10,874 nucleotides of DNA, from assembly GCA_025925615.1 (NCBI GenBank), contig JAICLN010000105.1, positions 1 to 10,874 on the forward strand, in the 5' to 3' direction. Within the stretch, counting starts at the first letter, position 1. Every line of letters begins with the position of its first letter. This DNA is from Actinomycetospora sp. (lineage in GTDB: Bacteria; Actinomycetota; Actinomycetes; Mycobacteriales; Pseudonocardiaceae). The position numbers and the translations under genes are program-made. This document shows positions 1 through 5,286 of the stretch, one piece after another. The notes under the pieces are model-generated. The model worked only from the letters and a program-made list of their open reading frames with translations, did no database searches and was not told the origin of the DNA.

Positions 1-1170
1 CCCGGCGGGGACTGGCGCGGCGGGGGCGGCCCGGGCGGTGGGGGGTCCGTCGCTGCTTGGGCCGGGGGGCGGTTCCCCCGTTGCGGGGGTTCTGCCCCGG
101 CACGGTGCCCACTGGCCGACGGCACCTCGAGCCGAGTCCCACAGCTCGCGGGTGATCACCGAGGCGGACTGCGTGGTCGCGAGCCGGGCGGCCTGGCCGG
201 CCCACTGGTTGACCCGGTCGACGCCCTCCCCCACCGGCCGACCCCGCCGCCACTCCCCGACCAGCGCCCGCTGCACCGGGTAGCGCGCGGGCCGGGGCGC
301 GTCGTCTGCGGTCCAGGCCCGGACGAACGGCGTCGGGAGGGCGCGCCCCGGGCGCCCGGAGTAGGCGCGGGTCAGGACGGAGGTCTCCGGCGCGGCCGCC
401 GCGAGCTGCTCGGACCAGACCTCGGCGATCCCGACCTCCGGGGACCGGAGGAAGGCCGTCCCCACCTGCACGGCGCTGGCGCCGAGCACGAGGGCGGCAG
501 CGACCCCGCGCCCGTCCGCGATCCCGCCGGTGGCCACCACGGGCACCGTCAGGGCGTCGGCGAGCTGCGGGACCAGCGCGAGCAGCCCGACCCCCGTCAC
601 GCCGGCCGCGTCCGGGTCGAACGTGCCGCGGTGCCCGCCGGCCTCGATGCCCTGGGCGACGATCGCGTCGGCGCCGGCGCGCTCGGCCGCGAGCGCCTCC
701 TCGAGCGTCGTCGCGCACGCGAACCACGCGATCCCCGCCGCGTGGATGCGCTCGACCATGTCCGGGTCGAAGAGGCCCATGATCGAGGAGATGACCGTCG
801 GACGGGCCGCGAGGAGCGCGTCGCACTGCTCGGCGAACACCGGCGCGGCGCCCCCGGCCTCGCCCGGGCCGCCGAAGCGTTCGAGGAAGCGTCGGGCCGG
901 CTCCTCGCCGGAGTCCGCGCCCGAGGGGGCATCGGGGATCCAGAGGTTGATCTGGAACGCCCGCGACGACCCCTCCCGGAACCGGCGCACCCAGTCCTCG
1001 ATCGCGGCCGGCCGGTCGAGGACCGCGCCGTCGGCGCCCATCCCGCCCGCCTCGGCCACCGCGATCGCGAGCTCCGGCGGACAGGCGCCCGCCATCGGCG
1101 CCTGGACGATCGGCACGTCGAGCCCGTACCGCTCGCAGAACGCCGCGACCCGTCCCGGCACCGACGTCAT
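1..1170 (-). CDS. Nitronate monooxygenase (2-nitropropane dioxygenase) family protein, 3' end off the window
   Basis: FMN-dependent TIM-barrel enzyme of the nitronate monooxygenase class, expected to oxidise alkyl nitronates (such as propionate 3-nitronate) with O2 in the cytoplasm. The reading frame shows the family hallmarks in order: substrate/FMN-side APM at residues 25-27, the signature QGIEAGGHRG at 173-182 with the likely catalytic histidine H180, the phosphate-binding VVATGGIADG at 211-220, and ASAVQVGTAFL at 231-241. The ATG at 1168-1170 is preceded by a strong Shine-Dalgarno sequence (GGGAGGAA, about 6 bases away). The conserved core seems to end near residue 347 (ELWDSAR). The frame then stays open to base 1 through about 43 Gly/Pro/Ala-rich residues, so the true stop lies outside the window or a frameshift has removed it. 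No minus-strand stop occurs in any frame across bases 1-150. It lies 83 bp downstream of dinB on the same strand, separated by a hairpin, so it is probably transcribed on its own. The exact substrate is unknown. Confidence 0.88.
   Translation of the reverse strand, partial: MTSVPGRVAAFCERYGLDVPIVQAPMAGACPPELAIAVAEAGGMGADGAVLDRPAAIEDWVRRFREGSSRAFQINLWIPDAPSGADSGEEPARRFLERFGGPGEAGGAAPVFAEQCDALLAARPTVISSIMGLFDPDMVERIHAAGIAWFACATTLEEALAAERAGADAIVAQGIEAGGHRGTFDPDAAGVTGVGLLALVPQLADALTVPVVATGGIADGRGVAAALVLGASAVQVGTAFLRSPEVGIAEVWSEQLAAAAPETSVLTRAYSGRPGRALPTPFVRAWTADDAPRPARYPVQRALVGEWRRGRPVGEGVDRVNQWAGQAARLATTQSASVITRELWDSARGAVGQWAPCRGRTPATGEPPPGPSSDGPPTARAAPAAPVPAG
61..101. other. Nested G/C inverted repeats within the 3' part of the nitronate monooxygenase frame
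   Basis: Outer arms GCCGGGG (61-67) and CCCCGGC (95-101) enclose inner arms CCCCCG (75-80) and CGGGGG (84-89) around a 3-base TTG loop. They lie just beyond where the conserved part of the overlapping gene ends. This could be a transcription-terminating hairpin placed near the gene's true end. It has no T-tract, and the composition is so G/C-rich that chance is a real alternative. Confidence 0.35.
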
Positions 1171-1204
1171 CTCGTTCCTCCCTCGGTGGCCTACGGCCTC
1201 ATGC

Positions 1205-1240
1205 GCACTATTCCGCCCCATACCGCGGAACAGTGCTCAC
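1205..1240 (-). terminator. Imperfect 12-bp hairpin between dinB and the nitronate monooxygenase gene; member 1 of a hairpin family
   Basis: Arms 1205-1216 (GCACTATTCCGC) and 1225-1236 (GCGGAACAGTGC) pair over 12 positions with one mismatch, leaving an 8-base loop. It lies 18 bp past the dinB stop on the minus strand and 35 bp before the next gene's start, where a dinB terminator would be expected. No T-tract follows. Read on the minus strand it begins GTGAGCACT then GTTCCG, nearly the sequence of the hairpin at 6636-6687, which suggests a dispersed element rather than a one-off terminator. Confidence 0.6.
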
Positions 1241-1253
1241 CAGCCGAAGGCAC

Positions 1254-2642
1254 CTAGGCAAGTGAGCCCAGCGGATCGGCGCGGGCCAGGGCCCCATCCT
1301 CCCCGGTGAAGGTGATCGCCCGACCCGGACCCGTCGAGCGCGTCTCGAACCGCACGGTGACCCGGCCGTGCCCGGCGCCCTGCACCCAGCCGTGGCCGTG
1401 CTCGGGGTGGCCGACGTCGTCCCCGGTCCGCCACTCCCGGGCCGGGTCGGGCGCGGGCTCCTCGTCGGCCAGGCGGGCGTCCGCGGGCAGGGCCTCGGTC
1501 ACTGCGACGGCCGGCAGCATCCCGCCGGTCTCCGGGTCCTCGACGGCCGCCGCACCCGCCGCCCGCGTCTCCGGCCCGTCGTCGAACAGCGAGCCCTGCA
1601 CCGCCGTCGTCAGCCCGGCGTAGGACACCCCGACGAGCCGCACCCCCGCGTCGGGCAGGGCCGCGACGGCGAGCCGCCGAGCGGTCTCGGTGAACGCCCC
1701 GAGGTCGGTCGAGGCGACCAGCGTGGTCTCCGAGCGGGTGTGCGTCGCGAAGTCGCCGCCGCGGACCTTCACCGTCACCGTGCGCGCCGCCCGCCCCGAG
1801 GCGACCAGCCGCCGGTGCGCCGACCCCGCGAGCTCGGCGACCGCCCTTCGGACCGCGACGACGTCGGAGAGGTCCGCGTCGAACGTCGTCTCGGCGCTGA
1901 CCTGCTTGGCCTCGCCGCGCTCGGTCACCGCCCGGTCGTCGATCCCGCGGGCGAGCCGGTGCAGCCCGGTCCCGACCGCCGACCCGAGCAGCGCCGTCAC
2001 CTCCGCGAGCTCCAGCGCGGCCAGCGCCGCCACGGTGGTCACCCCCGCCCGCGCCAGCGTCGTCTCGGCCACCGGCCCGATCCCCCACAGCGCGCGCACC
2101 GGCAGCGGGTCGAGCAGGGCCCGCTCACCGCCCTGCGCGACGACGTGCACCCCGTCCGGCTTCGCGAGCCCGGACGCGATCTTCGCGACCTGCTTCCCCG
2201 ACCCGGCCCCCACCGACACCGCGAGGCCGGTCGCCGACCGCACCTCCGCCCGCACCGCCTCCGCCCAGGCGAGCACCTCGTCCTCGTCGGCGCCGGCGAG
2301 CGCGGCGGGCTCCGCGAAGGTCTCGTCGTAGGCCACCTGCTCCAGCACCGGCGCGGCCGCACGCACGACGCCGAAGAACGTCTCGGACAGCGTCCGGTAG
2401 ACCGCGGTGCGGGGCGGGAGGGCGACCGCCTGGGGGCACCGCCGCCGCGTCTGCGCCATCGGCATCGCCGAGCGCGCGCCGTGGACCTTCGCCTCGCCCG
2501 AGGCGCCCGCGACGATGCCGCGCGGGCCGAGCCCGCCGACGAGGACCGGCCGGCCCCGCAGCGTCGGGCGGGTCAGCTGTTCGGCCGAGGCGAAGAACGA
2601 GTCGAGGTCGAGGTGGACCACCCACCGGGAGGACGGGCTCAC
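1254..2642 (-). CDS. dinB: DNA polymerase IV (Y-family, DinB/DinX-like) with C-terminal extension and altered nucleotide-contact motif
   Basis: 462-aa translesion DNA polymerase. Palm motif HLDLDSFFASAE (10-21) carries catalytic D12 and the F16-F17 steric-gate pair. The second catalytic motif YDETF (105-109) supplies D106/E107. A helix-hairpin-helix GIGP (187-190) and a little-finger domain (about 245-345) follow. QGSLF (349-353) fits the beta-clamp-binding consensus. About 110 more residues follow, ending in a module rich in Gly, His and beta-strand patterns (DDVGHPEHGHGWVQGAGHG, 408-426), as I recall for actinobacterial DinX-type proteins. Odd point: where the family normally reads Y-E-A-R, this protein reads G49-E50-A51-K52. 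Its GTG start (2640-2642) overlaps the upstream HAD stop in GTGA and has no clear Shine-Dalgarno sequence, so it is probably translated by coupling. The frame stays open to 3086 upstream, but that part overlaps the HAD gene and lacks polymerase features. Confidence 0.93.
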   Translation of the reverse strand: MSPSSRWVVHLDLDSFFASAEQLTRPTLRGRPVLVGGLGPRGIVAGASGEAKVHGARSAMPMAQTRRRCPQAVALPPRTAVYRTLSETFFGVVRAAAPVLEQVAYDETFAEPAALAGADEDEVLAWAEAVRAEVRSATGLAVSVGAGSGKQVAKIASGLAKPDGVHVVAQGGERALLDPLPVRALWGIGPVAETTLARAGVTTVAALAALELAEVTALLGSAVGTGLHRLARGIDDRAVTERGEAKQVSAETTFDADLSDVVAVRRAVAELAGSAHRRLVASGRAARTVTVKVRGGDFATHTRSETTLVASTDLGAFTETARRLAVAALPDAGVRLVGVSYAGLTTAVQGSLFDDGPETRAAGAAAVEDPETGGMLPAVAVTEALPADARLADEEPAPDPAREWRTGDDVGHPEHGHGWVQGAGHGRVTVRFETRSTGPGRAITFTGEDGALARADPLGSLA

Positions 2643-3097
2643 GACGGCGGGTGCCAGGCCGCGTCGGGCCGGGGCCAGATCAGGTCGGCGCCGGCGAGCG
2701 CGTCCGCAGGGGTCCCGCTCCAGGTGACCCCGACCGCGGTCAGCCCCGACACCTGCGCGGCCCACACGTCCGCCGGCGAGTCGCCCACCATCGCGGCGTC
2801 GCGGGCCCCGTCGGGGAGCACCCGCCCCAGACCGAGGAGCGCCTCGGCGAGCACGGCGTCCTTCCCGCCGACGCCGGGCCCGGACCCCGCCACGTGCCCG
2901 AACCAGTCGCTCCAGCCGAGCGAGGCGACGATCCGTCGCGCCATCGGGGTCGCGGCCGACGTCGCCACCGCCATCGCCACCCCCGCCCGGGACCACGCGG
3001 CGAGGACGGCCTCCACGCCCTCGACCGGCCGCAGGCCGCCGCGCTCGAGGAGGGTGCCGTCGAGGTCCCAGACGACACAGGCCCACGGCGAGTCCAC
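2639..3097 (-). CDS. HAD-superfamily hydrolase (phosphoglycolate phosphatase-like)
   Basis: 152-aa Mg2+-dependent phosphatase of the haloacid dehalogenase superfamily, cytoplasmic. All four HAD motifs are visible: motif I DLDGT (11-15; nucleophile D11 and acid/base D13), motif II VATSA (44-48), motif III K79 (GGKDAVL) and motif IV MVGDSPAD (103-110). A small helical cap of about 40 residues lies between motifs I and II. I chose the GTG at 3095-3097 because the domain begins directly there. An in-frame ATG at 3158-3160 would add 21 residues lacking family features and would sit 8 bp from the divergent gene's ATG, leaving no promoter room. A GGAGG lies 16 bases before the GTG, rather far. The stop overlaps the dinB GTG by 4 bases, giving a coupled two-gene operon. 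The substrate cannot be read from sequence; phosphoglycolate or a nucleotide monophosphate are possibilities. Confidence 0.85.
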   Translation of the reverse strand: MDSPWACVVWDLDGTLLERGGLRPVEGVEAVLAAWSRAGVAMAVATSAATPMARRIVASLGWSDWFGHVAGSGPGVGGKDAVLAEALLGLGRVLPDGARDAAMVGDSPADVWAAQVSGLTAVGVTWSGTPADALAGADLIWPRPDAAWHPPS

Positions 3098-3168
3098 GTC
3101 ACCGAGGATCCCACCTCCGGATCGGAGACGGGGCGGTTGCGCGCCGGGGCGGGCGGTCATCCACGCGC

Positions 3169-3375
3169 ATGAGTTACGACGTCACAGAGGTCCAGAAGTC
3201 CCTCGGAGGGTTCCAGTATCCGGGCAGCCCCGAGCAGCTCGCCGACCACGCCGAGGAGAAGGGCGCCGACCAGCAGCTGGTCGACACCATCCGCGGCCTC
3301 GACAAGGACCAGTTCGACGGCCCGAACGCCGTCATGTCGAAGCTCGGCGAGGCGAACGTGCTCGGCGGCTCCTGA
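3169..3375 (+). CDS. DUF2795 small protein
   Basis: 68-aa soluble acidic protein with the pattern of the DUF2795 family, common in actinobacteria and without an established function. The sequence reads like the family core: a short helix ending SLGGFQYPGSPEQLADHAEEKGA (residues 11-33), then a second helix and the segment LDKDQFDGPNAVMSKLG (44-60). There is no signal peptide or membrane segment. The ATG has no convincing Shine-Dalgarno sequence. It is divergent from the HAD/dinB pair with only 71 bp between starts, so the two promoters must be packed closely, and a leaderless transcript is possible. It ends just before a strong G/C hairpin shared with the converging gene. Family assignment is from recalled sequence pattern. 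Confidence 0.85.
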   Translation: MSYDVTEVQKSLGGFQYPGSPEQLADHAEEKGADQQLVDTIRGLDKDQFDGPNAVMSKLGEANVLGGS

Positions 3376-3380
3376 TCGCG

Positions 3381-3417
3381 GCGCGGGGGGCCGGGGCCCC
3401 CCCCCCCGCCCCCCGCG
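3381..3417. terminator. G/C hairpin with an 11-base C run between converging genes
   Basis: Arms CGCGGGGGG (3382-3390) and CCCCCCGCG (3409-3417) pair perfectly over 9 bp. The 18-base loop contains GGGG and an uninterrupted run of 11 C (3397-3407), which allows alternative pairing registers. It fills the gap between the DUF2795 stop (3375) and the opposing gene's stop (3425), so it probably terminates both transcripts. The homopolymer is also a place where sequencing error or strand slippage could alter length. Confidence 0.6.
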
Positions 3418-3424
3418 ACGGCGT

Positions 3425-3688
3425 TCAGCGCGGCATCGTCGGGAACCGCTGCTCCACGACCTCACGGGCACCCTCGAGGGTGCCGTCGTTCGTCCAGACG
3501 TCGGGGTCGAGCGTGCTGACGTTCCAGCCTCCGGGCCGCACGCGGCTGCCGTAGAGGAAGACGTCCTTCTCCTGCACCCACTCGATCTCGTACTCGATGG
3601 GCTGCTCGCCGTCGGACTGCCACGTCCACACCGCACCCGAGCGTCGGCTCGACTCCCGGATCTGCCGGCCCTCGACGTCCCACGACAT
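3425..3688 (-). CDS. Small Trp-rich hypothetical protein
   Basis: 87-aa protein I do not recognise. It contains six tryptophans (W3, W21, W23, W37, W55, W65) and alternating hydrophobic/polar stretches such as IEYEIEWVQ (31-39) and VFLYGSRV (43-50), which suggest a small beta-rich fold. The last third is probably helical (LEGAREVVEQRF, 71-82). No signal peptide, membrane segment or metal-binding cysteines are present. The ATG at 3686-3688 was chosen over the upstream start at 3736 because GGAGAGGA lies about 8 bases before it and because the extra 16 residues look non-coding. It converges with the DUF2795 gene across a hairpin and has its own upstream region containing a 16-bp perfect palindrome. 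Confidence 0.75.
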   Translation of the reverse strand: MSWDVEGRQIRESSRRSGAVWTWQSDGEQPIEYEIEWVQEKDVFLYGSRVRPGGWNVSTLDPDVWTNDGTLEGAREVVEQRFPTMPR

Positions 3689-3745
3689 TGCGACGATCCT
3701 CTCCGCCGGTCGGTGCACGGAACACCACCGGAGCACGTCCGACCC

Positions 3746-3761
3746 TGCGCCGATCGGCGCA
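3746..3761. promoter_or_regulatory. 16-bp perfect palindrome upstream of the 87-aa gene
   Basis: TGCGCCGA followed directly by TCGGCGCA, a perfect dyad with no spacer, 58 bp upstream of the ATG at 3688. Length and position suit a dimeric repressor site for the minus-strand gene, but no cognate regulator is adjacent. G/C-rich palindromes of this size can arise by chance. Confidence 0.35.
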
Positions 3762-3968
3762 TCAGCCTAACGGGATCCGTCTCAGGGCGAGGCAGCCCTG
3801 GGCCGCGGGCGACCAGCCCTCCCGGCAGAGCGCCCCGACGACACGGCGGGCCTCGATGCGGTGGGCCTCCGACCGGTGCGAGGTCCAGCGGCTTCGGCGG
3901 CGCCCGGCGCACGTACCGGGGTGACGCTCCAGGAGCCGTGGGGAAACGACGGCGGGAGCAACGACACA
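3762..3968 (-). pseudogene. Coding-like fragment without a start codon (possible gene remnant)
   Basis: One minus-strand frame is open from an in-frame stop at 3969-3971 to a TGA at 3762-3764 but contains no ATG, GTG or TTG. Its last roughly 35 codons have almost exclusively G or C in third position and a mixed, protein-like composition: SEAHRIEARRVVGALCREGW, then SPAAQGCLA. This could be the surviving 3' end of a decayed gene. I do not recognise the family, and chance in G/C-rich DNA is a serious alternative. Confidence 0.25.
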
Positions 3969-3995
3969 TCACCTGTCCGTTCGGAGGTGGTGTCG
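3962..3995 (+). promoter_or_regulatory. Bulged hairpin in the methyltransferase 5' leader
   Basis: CGACAC (3962-3967) and CACCT (3970-3974), separated by AT, pair with AGGTG (3985-3989) and GTGTCG (3990-3995). This makes an 11-bp stem with a 2-base bulge and a 10-base loop. It lies about 80 bp before the methyltransferase ATG. It could be a leader structure or a protein-binding dyad. It matches no riboswitch consensus I can recall. Confidence 0.35.
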
Positions 3996-4073
3996 CGACG
4001 ATGGAGGCGTCCCGATCGTGACCCCGGTCGCCCGACCGACGTGCGACCGATCACCCGCTCACCGAGGAGCCCG

Positions 4074-4787
4074 ATGACCGCCCCGTTCACCGTCGAGCTC
4101 GACCCCACGCCCGGCCGCCGTCAGGGCGAGGAACAGTTCGTCCTGCACCTCGACGGCGAGACCCGCGAGGTCGTCCTGCACGACTACGCCACGGTGTACT
4201 CCGTGCCCGGGCTCTACGAGGAGGTCGTGCAGCACCGCCTGCAGTGCGCCTCGCCGGCCACCGTCGCGGACGCCCTGGTCGAGGCCGCGACCTCGACCGG
4301 CCGGGAGCCCGCGGACCTGCGGGCGTTCGATCTCGGCGCGGGCAACGGCGTCGTCGGCGAGGAGATGACCGCGCGCGGGGTGACCGTGGTGGTGGGGGCC
4401 GACGGCATCGGGGAGGCCCGCGACGCCGCGCACCGCGACCGCCCGGGGATGTACGCGCACTACCTGGTCGGCGAGCGGCTCGAGAGCTCGGAGGTGGCGC
4501 GTCTGGTGCGCGAGGAGCGGCTCGACGCGCTCGTCGCCGCCGGGGCGGTCGGCGAGGGCCACGTGCCGGTCGACGCGCTGGCCGAGCTGTGGTCGACGTT
4601 CCCGCCCGGCTCGGTGCTCGCGCTGACCCTCAAGGACGGGGAGGGGGACCACGACGTGGCGGACGTCGACGCCATGCTCGCCGGGCTGGACGACACCTCC
4701 GTCGTGGTGCGCCGTCGCTTCCGCCACCGGCTCTCGATGGCCGGGAACGAGCTGTACTACCTGGTGCTGGCGGCGGTGAAGGGCTGA
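4074..4787 (+). CDS. Class I SAM-dependent methyltransferase
   Basis: 237-aa cytoplasmic protein with a Rossmann-type SAM-binding fold. Motif I is AFDLGAGNGVVGEEM (84-98), with the glycine-rich loop G88-A-G90-N-G92. The end of the next strand, VVVGADGIGEA (105-115), carries D110 where the ribose hydroxyls are usually held. LDALVAAGAVGEGH (150-163) and the strand GSVLALTLKDG (179-189) fit the later core motifs. An N-terminal 80 residues (LHDYATVYSVPGLYEEV, 35-51) resemble the lid helices of small-molecule methyltransferases. The acceptor substrate is not apparent. The ATG at 4074 has GAGGAG about 4 bases upstream. An open frame continues up to 3861, but the added residues are Arg/Pro-rich and lack structure. 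It is monocistronic, with a long leader, and converges with the 102-aa gene 10 bases away. Confidence 0.85.
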   Translation: MTAPFTVELDPTPGRRQGEEQFVLHLDGETREVVLHDYATVYSVPGLYEEVVQHRLQCASPATVADALVEAATSTGREPADLRAFDLGAGNGVVGEEMTARGVTVVVGADGIGEARDAAHRDRPGMYAHYLVGERLESSEVARLVREERLDALVAAGAVGEGHVPVDALAELWSTFPPGSVLALTLKDGEGDHDVADVDAMLAGLDDTSVVVRRRFRHRLSMAGNELYYLVLAAVKG

Positions 4788-4808
4788 AGCCAGCGTTCAC
4801 ATGCCGCC
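4769..4808. terminator. Probable bidirectional terminator spanning two converging stop codons
   Basis: GGCGGC (4769-4774) pairs with GCCGCC (4803-4808), GTGAA (4776-4780) with TTCAC (4796-4800), and inner GGCT (4782-4785) with AGCC (4788-4791). The stem contains both stop codons (4785-4787 on plus, 4797-4799 on minus). With only 9 bp between the two genes, this structure is the obvious candidate to end both transcripts. Confidence 0.5.
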
Positions 4809-5105
4809 GGGCAGGAGCGTGAGGCGGGGCCGGCGCCTGCTCCTCCCCCGGCCCTCGACCCCGGCGCCCGCGAGGACGCCCGGGTACCACGGCCGATCGG
4901 CCTCGCGCCGGCGCCGGGATCCGACGGCCCGTCCGGCGAGCTCGTTGACGAGGTCGTCGGCGAGCTCCTCGGACAGGACCCGGTCGTCGTCGTAGGCGTC
5001 GAGGACGTCCCGCCCGCGGCGCCAGGCGTCCACCCGCCACGCACCCGGGTCCCAGCTCTCGTCGCCGTCGTGGGCGAGGCGTCGGTTCTCGATCATCTGG
5101 ATCAT
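4797..5105 (-). CDS. Hypothetical protein with acidic N-terminal and basic C-terminal halves
   Basis: 102-aa protein I do not recognise. Residues 12-58 are rich in Asp/Glu with paired Trp (W18, W23, W28) and probable helices (DAWRRGRDVLDAYDD, 26-40; LSEELADDLVNELAG, 44-58). Residues 64-94 are basic (RRRREADRPWYPG, then GRGRSRRRPR). This charge split could suit nucleic-acid or protein binding, which is inference only. The ATG at 5103-5105 has no Shine-Dalgarno sequence; a second in-frame ATG lies three codons later. Codons favour G/C at the third position, and the composition differs from the Arg/Ala/Gly-rich shadows of neighbouring genes, supporting it as real. It is divergent from fprA (181 bp between starts) and converges with the methyltransferase. 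Confidence 0.65.
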   Translation of the reverse strand: MIQMIENRRLAHDGDESWDPGAWRVDAWRRGRDVLDAYDDDRVLSEELADDLVNELAGRAVGSRRRREADRPWYPGVLAGAGVEGRGRSRRRPRLTLLPGGM

Positions 5106-5286
5106 CGTCGGTCGGGCCCAATGCCCACCACAGGGCAGTTGCCGTATGGAGTGATGACTCGATGGAGGGCCCTTTTCCGACGCGCCGTCCTCGAGGGCTC
5201 ACGCGATCGTCGGCGTGGCGCGCCACGGCGGGTCCGCGGGCGGCGGTGGGGTGCGACGCCTCACGCCGTCCGACAGGATCGACGCC

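Larger units (their letters stand above)
3689..4073. other. 385-bp stretch without a complete gene: promoter/leader region with palindromes and a coding-like fragment
   Basis: This separates the divergent 87-aa gene and methyltransferase gene. It holds a 16-bp palindrome (3746-3761), a small hairpin CAGGGC/GCCCTG (3783-3800), a start-less coding-like fragment on the minus strand (3762-3968) and an 11-bp bulged hairpin (3962-3995) in the presumed methyltransferase leader. I found no clear -35/-10 pair for either gene and no match to a riboswitch consensus I know. Confidence 0.6.

Noticed and set aside
2643..3086. Upstream extension of the dinB frame giving a 610-aa protein
   Set aside because: The extra 148 residues are Arg/Gly-rich and overlap the HAD gene in another frame. 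The polymerase begins at the GTG with its normal N-terminus.
1368..3554. A 728-codon open frame on the plus strand
   Set aside because: It runs antisense to dinB and the HAD gene and its product is repetitive Arg/Gly/Pro/His. It is an artefact of G/C-rich codons, and the minus-strand genes have clear motifs.
3917..4060. Possible riboswitch (c-di-AMP, SAM or cobalamin type) before the methyltransferase
   Set aside because: I compared it with the conserved core sequences I know for these classes and found no match, only a single hairpin.
5106..5286. A gene or clear promoter between the 102-aa gene and fprA
   Set aside because: The only open frames are Arg-rich shadows without a ribosome site, and no convincing -35/-10 pair could be placed on either strand.
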